A DNA stretch of 64,000 nucleotides from Cryptomeria japonica. Lineage: Eukaryota; Streptophyta; Pinopsida; Cupressales; Cupressaceae. Of this stretch, positions 24,300 to 35,262 are shown in pieces. The position numbers and the translations under genes were made by a program. The notes beneath the pieces are model-generated. The model was not told where the DNA came from. It saw only the letters and a program-made list of their open reading frames with translations, and ran no database searches. The stretch spans positions 445,886,538 to 445,950,537 of the forward strand of contig NC_081413.1 of assembly GCF_030272615.1 (NCBI RefSeq). Reading direction: 5' to 3'. Each line of letters starts with the position of its first letter. Positions within the stretch are counted from its first letter, which is position 1.

Positions 24300-25422
24300 T
24301 GTTGGAATTTTGATGATGTTGTGATTGTCATTGATGGACACACACTTGCTTTGTGTACACTTTCTTGATGTATGAGTTATGCTCAACCGGTATTATGTAT
24401 TACAGTCTTTAGACTATCAGTGTTTTACAGAAGATGTTTACCGGTCACAAATTGACTGAAGACCTCAATCGGTATGAAGACCTCAAGCAGTTCGATAATC
24501 TCAACCAGTATGAAGGAACAAAGCGATAGTTAACATTTTTCTAGTCTTCATTTTTGACAACCGGTAATTGGTAAATTGTATGAACCGGTATTACTCTATG
24601 ATGAGTTACCAGTCGGTATTTCTGTGATGAGTTATCATCCACCGACATTTTGGTGGTGATTTTGTGTCGTGTTACTAAATGTGTCTAGATGCACTGAACC
24701 TAGGAACTTGCAATTTAATCCTATTGGACCGACATGAAATCAGACTCCTTTATAAGGACATCATGTCTAGGGTTTTAAAATGATGATGAGGGTTTGTATT
24801 TGCGATCATAGAAGAGAAGATTGGGTCTATGTGAATAGGAGTGTGGAGATATTGAAGACTAAAGTAATGTTGAAATGCATAAACAATGAGCTATCAAGGA
24901 TCTAACCAAGCATACTGTGCTAGTATCTAGATCACTCACTTGTTGATTACTCACATCTTCGATAAGTCTGAAACCCTTAATCCGGTAGGCCTAGCAAAGC
25001 CTTTATAAATCCTCTAACAATGTGGTTCACAATTGTGAATCTGAAATCCTCTCATAAGGTAGTCTTTAACAGGACTTATCTCCTAACAGAGATCTAGATT
25101 CCTAATACGATTTGTTCTGGTGAGGAACATTGTATGACCTTTAACTGGTCTGACCTTAACTGATCTGGTTTCTATTCTGCAAATAGTTACTTGTGAGTTT
25201 CTACTCACCGTGGTTTTTCCCATTTGGGTTTCCACGTCAAAACATCTTGTGTTATGGTGATTGTGCTCTTGTGGGTGAATGATTTGCTTTCTATTTGGTT
25301 TGCATTTATCTTAACTGGTTTATTAGTGAATCTATTGTACCGGTTATCTTCTAAATTGTTTAGAAGTTTGAGTTCAGTGGTTTTTGGTATACTAATTTAC
25401 CCCCCCCTCTTAGTATTCATCA
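24300..25422 (+). repeat. 3' LTR of element C (1,123 bp)
   Basis: Begins TGTTGGAATTTTGATGATG after the purine tract and ends TTCATCA before CAGTC. Full-length compared with the 5' copy. Confidence 0.85.
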
Positions 25423-25424
25423 CA

Positions 25425-25515
25425 GTCATGTATATGAAATGTGTGAGATGAGATAAGGCACGCCGACTATTTGATAGACTGCCTCAGAGAAATTGGAAGT
25501 TTTGGAACAAGGTAT
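25425..25515 (+). pseudogene. captured PPR-gene fragment, right part
   Basis: VMYMKCVR*DKARRLFDRLP then QRNWKFWN continues the left part across element C and matches the plant PPR signature MYAKCGxxxxARxLFDxMPxRNVVSWN. One TGA replaces an expected codon and the homology fades after about 25515. Together the two pieces give about 55 codons of a PLS/DYW-type PPR protein carried by the CACTA transposon. Confidence 0.65.
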
Positions 25516-28050
25516 GAAGATCTATCATAGGATAAATAATAGAGGAATTTGGTCACATGTTGTAGCTGCAATTGCCAGGGTACATGTTTTAAAGATGTTT
25601 TATATCATAGAGTCAACATTCCAATGTCTATTTATTTTTTAAAATTTGGATATCATACTCCCAACTGATGTCTATTTTCATGAAACTATTCCTTTAGGCA
25701 AGCAAAAAAACCCTTAAAAAAACTACGCAAGGCTTAAACCATTATTCATAGCCCCTAGAAAATCTCTTCATTACCAAAAAAACTTATTCATACTTGAAAA
25801 CATTATTCACACCTAAAACATTATCCACGCCTAAGACACTAATCACAAAATCAAATAATATTCATAGTGTAAATAAACACTATTCATGTTTACACTATTG
25901 TTCATAGATTCATTTAACCTCAAAAATTACTCTAGAAGCTCGTGAGTCCAAATTTTTTGTTCTCTATACGAATTATGGGGTTTGAAATCTATTTAGTATG
26001 ATTGTGAGCTCTTTTTTACACTAGTATGCATTGATTATACCCTTATGTGTAAAACTCTAAAAATTAAACAAAACATTTGTAGAACTAGAATGTTGATGCC
26101 ATGTTAGAGTTATGATCTTCAATACTTTCTATTAGACAAGAGATAAAATTAAAAAATCACATGATTACTACAATAAATTTATTTTCTTATTAAAAATATA
26201 AATAATTACATTAGATATATATTCCACATAAAGAAAAGAAATGATGAAAACCATTTGTGTCTTAAATAATGAGATCAACAACTAAAAATGGGAAAATAAT
26301 ATCCTAATTACGACTCCCTAATTAGTATAAGATACTATTTCCAATTTTATACTAAGGATAAATATTCAAAAAGTATAATAATTACACTAATGCATATATC
26401 ACTCTCATGCCTTCCTTAATTTGATATAAGGTCCCTCTATTCAAATATGAAGTCTCAAGGGAGTTGTATGTGTCAATTGTTCAAGCTTCTTCTAAATCTA
26501 TTCCAACCTCTTCTTCCAACACATGTCTTGATGATGGTTGAGGATCTTGAAACTTTGAAAATATTAATGAACACACTCCTCTAGACATGATTTAAATACT
26601 GCATTTAATTATAAATATGGATGCAATGAACATGATTTAGGATGTGTGCAATGAAGTGTGGAGGTTCATGAGAAATATACATTACATTTTTCTGAAGAAG
26701 ATTTAGGTTTCTATCCTCCTCCTTTGTTGACATCCCCTCCCCCATTGTCTAATATATCTATGACTTTTCCAACAACTTTTAATCAGAACAAGAGATAATT
26801 TTGTGTGTTTCTTAAAGCCAACTTTATTACTCCCCCCTTGAAAAATTGAAGAAAAAACCATAAACAAAATTAGGACAATCCTTTTTTCAAGCATCATCAA
26901 CTATTCCACTAATGAATGTCATGATTTAGAGATGAAAATTCAACAACTTATTGTAGTTCTAGTAACATTTAAATAATAGGTGACAATGAGTTATACACTC
27001 ATTGTATCGCTTCTAAATGACATTTATAACCTATTATGTTTGTATCTTGCTATATGACATCGGTAGCTTAAACCTATTAGGGGCTCATTGTCATTCATGG
27101 TACTATGATTTTAAGTGCAATCATACTTGAGAGGAAACGTAATAGCCTAGTTCTTCTTGTCTCTACATTATGGAGAAAGAATAATAGTTGTCGATTGTTC
27201 CTATTTTTTAAGGATCCACTTTACCTTTGTTGATTTTTATCTTTTGTAACTTGATATCCTTTCTTGCATAGAGTTGTCCTCAATCCAAATTATCTCCTTG
27301 CTTGTACATGTGTGTTCTTTGATTAGGACCTCTTTATTTCTTGAAACAGTATGTATTTATGAAAGATCTCTCCTTAGTGATAGAAAGTGTGCAATCCTTC
27401 ATTAAGGATACCATTTCCTAGCAATATGGGTGGTTTGTATTCTTAATCTCCTGCCAATTTCTTAATTTAAAAGAAGATATCTCTATTAAATATCTCCTCT
27501 ATTTTTGGAGGTAGAAATCTTTAGGAAAAGATGTCTTCCTCCCTCTTTAAAATGATCCCTTTACACTTGTTGAAAAATATCTCTTTTACAACTATATCTT
27601 CCTTTCTTATAGCAATGAGGCATGTACAAGGATATTTCTTCCTATCTTGGAATGCATGTATGTTTATTAAGGGTATCTTCTTGGTGTTGAAGGTTCTTAT
27701 CCTTGATCGCTATCTACCTTAAGATATCAGCCTATAAGTATGTTGACATCTTAAGGGGAGGCATATGAGCTCTCCTTTTTTCTTGTGTTAATTCATTTAT
27801 GTATCCTCAAACTAGATGTGTTAGCTACTAGTATTCACATTTCTTCTCTTTAGCTAGTAGTATTCACTTTAATTATAGGTAGACCCATTCAAATGACATG
27901 CTAGGCTTCCTTTTATACCTAGTCATACATAAAGTGTTTGAATTTTTGGAGCACACTAACATGAAGCTAATTTTTTTTTTCACACACATGAGGCAAGAAA
28001 TGAGGGGTCCTATCTTGGGTCCCAATAACGAGTACCAGGGCACCTAAGGC
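25516..28050. other. CACTA interior, no gene recognised
   Basis: AT-rich DNA without a sustained frame. TATTCAT/CACTATTCA-like words repeat at 25740-25920, and AATAGGTGACAATGAG at about 26977 is partly mirrored by CTCATTGTATCG just after. Phrases such as TTAAGGGGAGGCATATGAG at 27750 suggest worn retroelement 3' ends. Nothing firmer can be said. Confidence 0.4.
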
Positions 28051-29735
28051 ATCTTATTCTTGTCAATGAGGACTTAAAATTGAACAGATGTTGAGAAAGG
28101 AGTTGAAAATGGAGATTTCAAGACAATGTGAGTAGAATCAAAGCGGGCATGAAGCAAAACATGCTACAATAGGGACACACGAATGAGGCACACTGGTTAC
28201 AATTTATAACACCGCAACTGGTTATCAACCTCTTTGTCTAAATAGTTTGGTTAATGCCATAAGTCAGAATGATTTGTTGATGGTGGTTGTAGGACTATAC
28301 ATGAATTCCCCTTTGAAAGAAAAGATAAGAATAGAGAAAGCTATCATTGGGAACTTGATCACTTATAACATGCATATCAATTATCTCACTAGTTTTAGAC
28401 AAGAATAAAAGAATAAAACATTTGGACATATGTTTTAGACAAGGAATGTGGCTCCTTATCTCGAGATCATAGAGATAATATTTATGGAGATCTCAACACG
28501 AGGTTGACAAAAAAAGAGAGCATTAACTACCAAATATTCTAATGATTATCAAAGGTTGATCAAACAAATAGAATATGTAATAGCAGAAGTTGCAAAAGAA
28601 TTGAATAAGATTGTGTCTTCTCCTATGGAGAAGTTATTGCCTCTAAGGTACTTTAGGCATCAATGTCTTAAGATCAGATGAAGCTTAAGTGATTGTCTCC
28701 CTCGCATATGATTTGTTTGGGTGATATACTTCACCATTATACTCACAAGAATTTTATTAAGTCTCAAATATAAGGCTCATAACTTATAAATGATGCAGTG
28801 AAAGTCCTTCATGAAGGACTTCTAGAAGTATTTTTGGACAAGTCTTTGTCAAGTGCAGAGAAAATACAATTGATTCTTAATGGATTTAAGGAATGTGCTT
28901 TTAAATTGGAAGCCAAATTTTTGAAGGATGTAGAGAAGAAGGTGGAAGAGAAAAGACTATAAGTTTTGGTGATTAGATGTGCAACAACACATATCCAACT
29001 ACAAGAAAGCATAATTTTTTTTTAAGAAAAGTGTAAAGGATGTAGTGGCAGCATACATGTTTTAAAAGAAATGGCCTAAATATACTAAGTATATTGAGGG
29101 TCACATAGATATTATAGCATCACAAATTGTAGAACTATCCAATACTATAGACATGAATAATGATGCAGAAGGAAACAAAAGGCTTCAAATAGAAAACTTG
29201 TACATGCAACTAAATTCATTGAATAATTAGAAGAACAAAATTAAGAAATGGTTCGATCATCTGAGAGATGTTGTAGACTTGTAACTCACCAGTATGGTGA
29301 GACTATTTCAAGACTCTTAGAAGCTTGATTTGGTGGTGAAGGTTTCAGATAACTGTAGGGAGGCAGAGGATATTATTTTGAATATTTAAGGTCAATACAC
29401 TATTTTGGCCTCTAAGTAAGAAGATTGGAAGAACTCTTGGTATTAACTCAAGTTCATTCGCAAGGGCATCATGCCCCTTGCCATGCAAGCTACTTAGTTT
29501 TTACTGGTAAGATTTTTTTTGTTTTTGTACAAACATATGTAGATGAGTAGAAGATTTTTGGAGCACAATTTTGGTTCTCTATTTTGTTCATACACTAAGG
29601 GGGAGATGATGAAGATAGGGGAAGAAATTTTGTAGAGATTGATGGACTTTGTACAATGATGAAGAGATGTCCTTATCTTTGATGTCAAAGGGGAGACATA
29701 TATTGGTGTTTTAGTAGTTTCATGAGTGTTTCCAT
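28051..29735 (+). pseudogene. decayed coiled-coil ORF of a second LARD-like remnant
   Basis: Plus-strand frames give helical, Lys/Glu-rich segments: NDLLMVVVGLYMNSPLKEKI (about 28270-28330), KQIEYVIAEVAKELNKIVSS (about 28565-28625), VFLDKSLSSAEKIQLILNGF (about 28830-28890) and DIIASQIVELSNTIDM (about 29110-29155). They lie on different frames with many stops. The style and position, ahead of AAGGGGGAGATGATG and CAAAGGGGAGACAT tracts at 29599-29695, resemble the unknown ORF and 3' end of element C, so I infer a related remnant. I did not recognise a protein family. Confidence 0.4.
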
Positions 29736-30161
29736 CAATGACAAAGGCGGAGATGTTTTAAATATGATTTTGTGTTGTCATTGTTTTTTCATACTCATCG
29801 TGATAACATAAGTTGATGACCTCTCTTCTTGCTGATCAATGTGAGTTAACCCACTAGTCTCATCGGGCATCGGGATAGCTTAAAATATGTTTAGATGATG
29901 GGCATAGAGGTTGAATACCTAGTGGATTGTAATGTGGTATAGTGAATTCAAGATTTTGAAATTATTGAGTTTTTATTTATCCCTTGCTATTTATGATTTT
30001 TTTGGTTATGGTTGTGGTGTTTGTAGGGAGACATTTACAAATTTATATCTATTTTCACTATTTTATGGTTTATGGGTTTGTAATGGTAATTTAATGTTCT
30101 TTCATATTTTTATATAGATACTTTATAATAGCCTATTATGGTGATTTGTTCTATTATGGAT
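29736..30161 (+). repeat. possible truncated 3' LTR of the remnant
   Basis: After GACAAAGGCGGAGA a TG-start sequence with GTGTTGTCATTG follows at about 29753, in the style of the copia LTRs here. It stops at the DRM inverted repeat. There is no second copy to confirm it. Confidence 0.35.
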
Positions 30162-30640
30162 AATGTTGTGGCTCAAACGACTTGATCGTCGGTGCATGAA
30201 AGCATTGCATGAGTTCTAGTTTTAAAAATTTCGTGAAACATTTCTAATTTATTTGATTCAGTGTTATTTGAAAAAAAGATTATCAATGATGTTTCCATTC
30301 TCCAAGAATTGTATCTAGGATCTTTCCATCAGATAATATGTAACATCTAATGACTAAATATTTTCTTTACAAATGCTTATTTTATTTAATTATCATCTGA
30401 GCGTGAATTATAATATATATCTGTGCGGAAGCAGAAGATACAAGATAAAGACTCGTGTGCAAGTAAATTTTGTAAAAGAAAGCAAGTAGGCACTATCTTG
30501 AATGACATGGAAACAAGCTCATCAGCTTCCTAGAAGAGAGAAATTGGACAAAAGTAGAGGAAAGTGTTAAAGGGTGGTAAATACATAGAGAGGATGCAAT
30601 ACAAACAAACAATGTGTGGAGTGTGTGTTGTGACGTCTCT

Positions 30641-31380
30641 AATTTATGTCCGGAGGGACTAAATGGTTTTGGAGTTCCTGGGAAACCTATCGGGCCATGC
30701 TTGGAGGAAATCAATGTACTCATGCAAGGGCCACCATTTTTCTATTATGAGAATGATTATTTTGCACCAAAGGATATTTAGAAGGCAATATCCAAAAATT
30801 TGTATAGTGTGGAACCATAGTTGGTGGACTTGAAGTACTTTTTAGCTTCCAGAAGACCAAGAGGTTATGTAGACAATCTCCCAATAGAAGGGCGATTTCA
30901 AGCATTACCTCTCCCCCCATGACTATTCAAGAAGCACTTCCTCAGACAAAGGACTATTGGCCTCCATGGGTTAAAAGAAAAAAATTGAAGCATAGACTCT
31001 AGACGATGTGGTGGTGTTCTTTGTGAAGAAGCCTGCACTATAATTGAAAATTCATGAGGGAAAATGCAAGATAGTGAACAAAAATACATTCTTCAAAAGT
31101 GCAAAGAATGGAACTTGGTTTGGGTGGGGGCAGGTTAGGTGGCTCCTCTAGAGGTTGATGAGATAGAAATTATATTAGGATTTGAAAAAGATCACTCTCA
31201 TAGAACTTCGTGTGTGACTGATCGATTGCACTGATTGGGTAATGCATTCCAAATAGATACAGTTGCATACCATTTATTTGTCTTGAAAGCATTTTATCCT
31301 AATGACATTAAATTAAAGTACTTTCTCTATTTTCTGGTATTGGTGGAGTAGAGGTTGCATTGCATCGACTTGGGATAATT
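30641..31380 (+). pseudogene. DRM-type de novo DNA methyltransferase fragment, left arm
   Basis: The plus-strand translation follows plant DRM1/2 proteins in order: LNGFGVPGKPIGPCLEEI, GPPFFYYENDYFAPKDI, SVEP*LVDLKYFLASRRPRG, YVDNLPIEGRFQALPLPP, (frame change) MTIQEALPQTKDYWPPWVK, QKYILQKCKEWNLVWVG, VAPLEVDEIEIILGFEKDHS, LGNAFQIDTVAYHLFVLK and (frame change) VLSLFSGIGGVEVALHRLGI. LGNAFQ is the TRD-side motif X region and LFSGIGG is motif I, the SAM-binding loop. DRM proteins have this rearranged motif order. The catalytic PC motif region and the N-terminal UBA domains are absent. There are at least six stops and two frameshifts. DRM enzymes methylate cytosines at sites guided by 24-nt RNAs in the nucleus; this fragment cannot. 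Confidence 0.85.
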
Positions 31381-32143
31381 ATTTCTACAGATACAACATA
31401 ACTTAAATGTATCCCAGCTCGATGCAAAGAAACCTCTTCTCCACTAATACTAGAAAATAGAGAAAGAACTTTAATGCCATCAAGATATAATGATTTCAAG
31501 ATAGATAAATGGTATGCAACTATATCTATTTGGAATGCATTACCCAAATAGTGCAATCAATCAGTCGCACATAAAGTTCCATGAGTGTGATCTTTTTCAA
31601 ATCCTAATATAATTTTTATCTCGTTAACCTCTAAAGGAGCCACTTGACCTGGCCCCACCCAAACCAAGTTCCATTCTTTGCACTTTTCAAGAATGTATTT
31701 CTATTCACTATCTTGCAATTTCCCTTGTGAATTTTCAATTATAGTGCAGAGTTCTTCACGAAGGACACCACCACATCATCTAGAGTCTATGCTTTAATTT
31801 GTTTCTTTGATCCTATGGAGGCCAATAGTCCTTTGTTTGAGGAAGTGCTTCCTGAATAGTCATGGGGGGGAGAGGTAATGCTTGAAATCAACCTTCTATT
31901 GGGAGATTGTGTACATAACCTCTTGGTCTTCTCGAAGCTGAAAATTACTTCAAGTCCACCAACTCTGGTTCCACACTATAGAAATTTTTGGATATTGCCT
32001 TCCAAATATCCTTCGGTGCAAAAGCATCATTCTCATAATAGAAAAAAAGGTGGCCCTTGCATGAACACATTAATTTGCTCTAGGTGTGGCCCAATAGGTT
32101 TCCTAGGAACTCCAAAACCAGTTAGTCCCTTCGGACATAAATT
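31378..32143 (-). pseudogene. DRM-type de novo DNA methyltransferase fragment, right arm
   Basis: Same coding segment in opposite orientation: LTGFGVPRKPIGP, QKYILQ-like KYILEKCKEWNLVWVGPGQ, VAPLEVNEIKIILGFEKDHT, LGNAFQIDIVAYHLSILKSL, VLSLFSSISGEEVSLHRAGI, then SYVVSVEI, which extends about 10 codons past the left-arm copy and forms the hairpin loop. It lacks some left-arm stops (GPGQ here, a stop there) but shares others, such as the TAG in AGACTCTAGA and the break at the C-run before ATGACTATTCA. The two arms therefore duplicated after decay had begun. Confidence 0.85.
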
Positions 32144-32621
32144 AGAGACGTCACATCACACACTCTAGACATTGTTTGTTTGTATTGCATACTCTCTATG
32201 TATTTATCACCCTTTAACACTTTCCTCTGCTTTTCTCCAATTGCTCTCTTCTAGGAAGCTCATGAGCTTGTTTCCATGTCATTCAAGATAATGTCTGCTT
32301 GCTTTCTTTTACGAAATTTACTTGCACATGAGTCTTCAGCTTGTATCTTTTGCTTTTGCACAAATATAAATTATAATTCATGCTTAGATGATAATTAAAT
32401 AAAAAAATATTTTGTAAAGAAAAGATTTAGTCATTGGATGTTACATATTATGAGACAGAAATATCCTAGATAATTCTTGGAGAAAGGAAAAATCATTGAT
32501 AATATTTTTTTGCAAATAACACTGAATCAAATAAATTAAAAATGTTTTATGCAATTTTTAAAAGTAGAACTCGTTCAATGCTTTCATGCACCGACGGCCA
32601 AGTCGTCTGACCCACAACATT

Positions 32622-32932
32622 TGATACCATTAGAATTCCAACGACAACTAAAGAAACATCTGACAAGGATGTTGTATGTCCGATGTCACTTCCTTGTTGG
32701 ACTGTCATCAATTCATGGTAGTGGGTGAGCATTGGAATTCTGACCGTGATCTAACAAAATTTTTGGCTGGAGGAGCAAACATAGCAGCCATCGGAAGAGT
32801 TCATAATGTCATTGGATTGCCAACACAATGGTATTATCAGGAAGACAGATGATGAGTTGTCGACTGTTACATTTGTCAAAAGTCCGACATGTTGTCATCG
32901 GACTTTCAACAATGAGCCCTCAAAAATTAGCC
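32622..32932. promoter_or_regulatory. CACTA right subterminal region
   Basis: No ORF. It contains AATTCCAACGAC, GTCCGATGTC, ATTGGAATTCTGACC, CCATCGGAAG, AGTCCGACATG and CATCGGACTTTC, related to the left subterminal GTCGGAAT/ATTCCGAT words. Confidence 0.65.
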
Positions 32933-32947
32933 CCAAATGTACTAGTG
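32933..32947 (-). repeat. CACTA right terminal inverted repeat
   Basis: CCAAATGTACTAGTG, the complement of CACTAGTACATTTGG. TAA follows at 32948-32950. Confidence 0.9.
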
Positions 32948-32950
32948 TAA

Positions 32951-33710
32951 GTATGCTAGAGAGTTGTTGAAGAAATTTGGTATGGAAAATTCTAAACCAG
33001 TTGGTACTCCTGTGGTTACAAGTGATAAATTGACAAAGAAAGATGTATCAACTCTGGTAAATCCTACAAGGTATAAATCTATGATTGGAGGTCTATTATA
33101 TTTGACTCAGACTAGACTAGATATAATGAATGCAGCTTGTATTGTATCAAGATATCAAAGTGATCCTAGACAGAATCATGAGAGTGCAATGAAAAGGATT
33201 CACAAATATTTACAAGGAACAACTGAATATGGTTGTGGTATCCTGAAAATGATGACTTTACACTATGTGCATATATAGATGTAGATTGGGCTGGAGATAT
33301 AGATGACCAGAAATGCACATTTGATGGAGATTTATTTCTTGGAAAGAAACTCGTTTCATGGATCAACAAGAAACAATCATGTACTTCTTTATCTACCATT
33401 GAAGCTGAGTATTGTTGGTGCTACTACTAGTTGTACACAAGTTCTATGGATGAAGAAAATGCTGAAGAATATAAGGGTAGATTATAATGAACTGGTAGTT
33501 ATTCACTATGATAACTCTACTGTTATTGACATATGAAAGATTCTAGTATTTCATTCTAAGATAAAGCACATATCAATCAAGTATAACTTTTTGCAGGAAA
33601 AGGTGGAAGCAAATGAAGTCAAATTGGTTTATGTGAACACTAAAGAACAGATTGTAGATATCTTCACTAAACCTTGCCCCTCTAGGGGTCTTTGCCCCTC
33701 TGGTTGATAA
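32951..33710 (+). pseudogene. copia B end of RT and RNase H
   Basis: Continues element B: ELLKKFGMENSKPVGTPVV, YKSMIGGLLYLTQTRLDIMN, HKYLQGTTEYG, (frame change near 33230) LCAYIDVDWAGDIDDQKCT, VSWINKKQSCTSLSTIEAEY, (frame change near 33415) LWMKKMLKNIRVDYNE, VIHYDNSTVIDI and IVDIFTKPC. RNase H acidic residues are visible in DVDWAGD, EAEY and YDNST. The sequence ends near 33690 at IFTKP, the normal copia C-terminus. Frameshifts and a TGA make it dead. Confidence 0.9.
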
Positions 33711-34084
33711 TTAAGTGATGCTGATTTGCATTAGGCCGGTATGCATTATCACAACTTTCATTCATTCTGAATTGATGAGTTGGTGCTACTACTCTAGGGG
33801 AGTAGTTAGCTGTATGGTTCAGAGGATCTATGATTTTTCTTTGATGTTTATGTCAGATTTCTGGCATTGATGTCAAAGGGGGAGAGGTATACATGTGAAA
33901 AATAGAGCTTAACAGAGATATCAATCACAAGGGGAGTTTGGTCTATGGTTTAGTGAATTGGTTTAGAACTTCATTGTTATATCATTTGATTGGATGTCTT
34001 CCATTGGGGGAGACTTGTTTGGCACTTCTTGGCACTTGGATATTTTTCACATCTAGTGTTGCCATCAATGCCAAAGGGGGAGAT
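33711..34084 (+). other. copia B 3' untranslated region and polypurine tract
   Basis: Two purine tracts occur: TCAAAGGGGGAGAGG (33874-33888) and GCCAAAGGGGGAGATTG directly before the LTR. No coding sequence is seen. Confidence 0.75.
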
Positions 34085-35262
34085 TGTTGGCATTTTAGAG
34101 GAAATGATTATGTGTTACATTGATGTTTGTCATTGATGTCAACACTAGCTTGTTTGATTGTCTACCGGGTTCCGGTAGAGTGGTTGGACTTTGATGATGA
34201 TTAGGAGATTTGTCTCTAGTATGTTCTGATTGGTGGAATTGGTTTGGTTCGGTCATTCATATTATTCATATGTGTGTCACATTCAGTTGGTTCATGATTT
34301 TGTGATCTATAATCTATCATATGTTCTAATAAGCCTTTTGGTTACCGGTAAGAGTTCTACCAATAGAGCTTTGTTGAAGATCTTTTGATGGATTCGATAA
34401 GTGGTGTTGGTGCAGCTTCTAGAAGGTTTTCACAATGCTAATGGTTATCTTGTTCATGTTCCAGTTGATCGGTGGTGTTGCATTTCATTTATGGCAACCT
34501 ATTTTTGGTTCAGACCTAATCCTATTCTGTTAGGTTATGGACCAATTTATGTAACATACTGGTGGATGATCCCGATGTGTTACCAGTTGGATTTATTATT
34601 TGGTTAATGTTGTTTCAGTCTTAGGTTGACTTGGATTATCATTGGTTTGCAGGTTTATGTGATGGATTTATTGTATTATCTTTTAGGTGGATGACCTAAT
34701 TGTTTAGGTCCCAGGATCGTATAAATATGATGTAAGATCTCTTTGTAGATCATGGCATGTGATCGTGCTTATGAGATAATCTATGTTAAAATAAAGTTGT
34801 AATCATATGCAGAGGTTTTGGTCAATTAGAGTTGATCGAATTAGGTTTGTGAAAGAGGTTTAAGACCTCTGACATTGAGCTTAACTGAAACTATACTCAG
34901 GAATACGAGATGTTATTCTTGTACTTCATTCTTATTTCCGGATTGTAGTTTTGATATATTTTGCAGTCACTGAGGCTTCTTTGTGATGAGAAGTGCGCTC
35001 TAGGATATTGGCCTTCCTACATGTGCAGGCCCCTTATTGTAATCACATACTTACTATAGAAGTATCATTTGACTGTGGGTAGGCTTCCCACCATGGTTTT
35101 CCACATACAAATCTTGGTGTTATGTGTTGTGGATGCATGGTATTTGGTTTATGGTTTATCCTTGTGCTTAATTCATATATCTGCATTCTGATAAAAGGTT
35201 TTATGTATGTAAAGTTTCATAATCTGTTAAAAACCGATTCCCCCCCCCGTCTTAGTTGTTCA
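34085..35262 (+). repeat. 3' LTR of copia B (about 1.18 kb)
   Basis: Begins TGTTGGCATTTTAGAGG after the purine tract, carries TGTCATTGATGTCAACAC early, and ends CTTAGTTGTTCA after a C-run. The segment near 35100-35135 (ATCTTGGTGTTATGTGTTGT) resembles the complement of the element A LTR near 2940-2975, so the families are related. The 5' partner is outside the window. Confidence 0.8.

Larger units (their letters stand above)
4749..25422 (+). mobile_element. copia-like large retrotransposon derivative (element C) lacking pol
   Basis: LTRs at 4749-5650 and 24300-25422 are clearly homologous over their right-hand parts and both end TTAGTATTCATCA. A primer-binding-like site follows the first, and a purine tract CCAAAGGGGGAGA precedes the second. 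After removing gypsy D, the interior holds a gag piece with zinc knuckles (19105-20343), then a long unknown ORF (20791-24017), and no protease, integrase or RT. It is therefore a LARD-like non-autonomous element that must have used enzymes in trans. It inserted into the PPR fragment carried by the CACTA element. Confidence 0.85.
30162..32621. repeat. 2.46-kb inverted repeat built from a DRM methyltransferase gene
   Basis: Left arm 30162-31377 and right arm 31410-32621 are reverse complements over their whole length, with about nine of ten bases matching in the stretches I aligned by eye. The loop is only about 32 nt (31378-31409). The outer tips pair AATGTTGTGG (30162-30171) with CCACAACATT (32612-32621) and share GTCGGTGCATGAAAGCATTG. 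A transcript of either strand would fold into a hairpin of about 1.2 kb. The inner 740-770 bp of each arm is DRM-like coding sequence. It lies about 325 bp inside the CACTA right end. Confidence 0.92.
4356..32947. mobile_element. CACTA (EnSpm/CMC) transposon, 28.6 kb with nested insertions
   Basis: The termini are 15-bp inverted repeats, CACTAATACATTTGG at 4356-4370 and the complement of CACTAGTACATTTGG at 32933-32947, differing at one base. They are flanked by TAA on both sides, and removing the element rejoins the copia B RT/RNase H frame. GTCGGAAT/ATTCCGAT-type subterminal motifs cluster inside both ends. About 20.7 kb is the later LTR element C with D inside it, leaving roughly 7.9 kb of original CACTA DNA. 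I found no TNPD/TNPA-like coding sequence, so it is non-autonomous. Its cargo is a PPR-gene fragment, a decayed coiled-coil ORF region and a DRM methyltransferase inverted repeat. Capture of host gene pieces is common in plant CACTA elements. Confidence 0.9.
3788..35262 (+). mobile_element. Ty1/copia element B, interrupted by the CACTA transposon
   Basis: The oldest layer here. RT coding sequence at 3788-4355 stops at the CACTA left end and resumes in the same domain order at 32951 with RNase H, a polypurine tract and a 3' LTR (34085-35262). Removing 4356-32947 plus one TAA copy restores the junction QT|KYARELLKKFGM expected for copia RT/RNase H. The 5' part was displaced by element A and lies outside the window. 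Confidence 0.9.

Noticed and set aside
25516-28050. CACTA transposase remnant
   Set aside because: No open frame or TNPD/TNPA-like motif could be read on either strand.
29500-30120. Short ORFs as captured host genes
   Set aside because: No homology recognised, and purine tracts indicate a retroelement 3' end.
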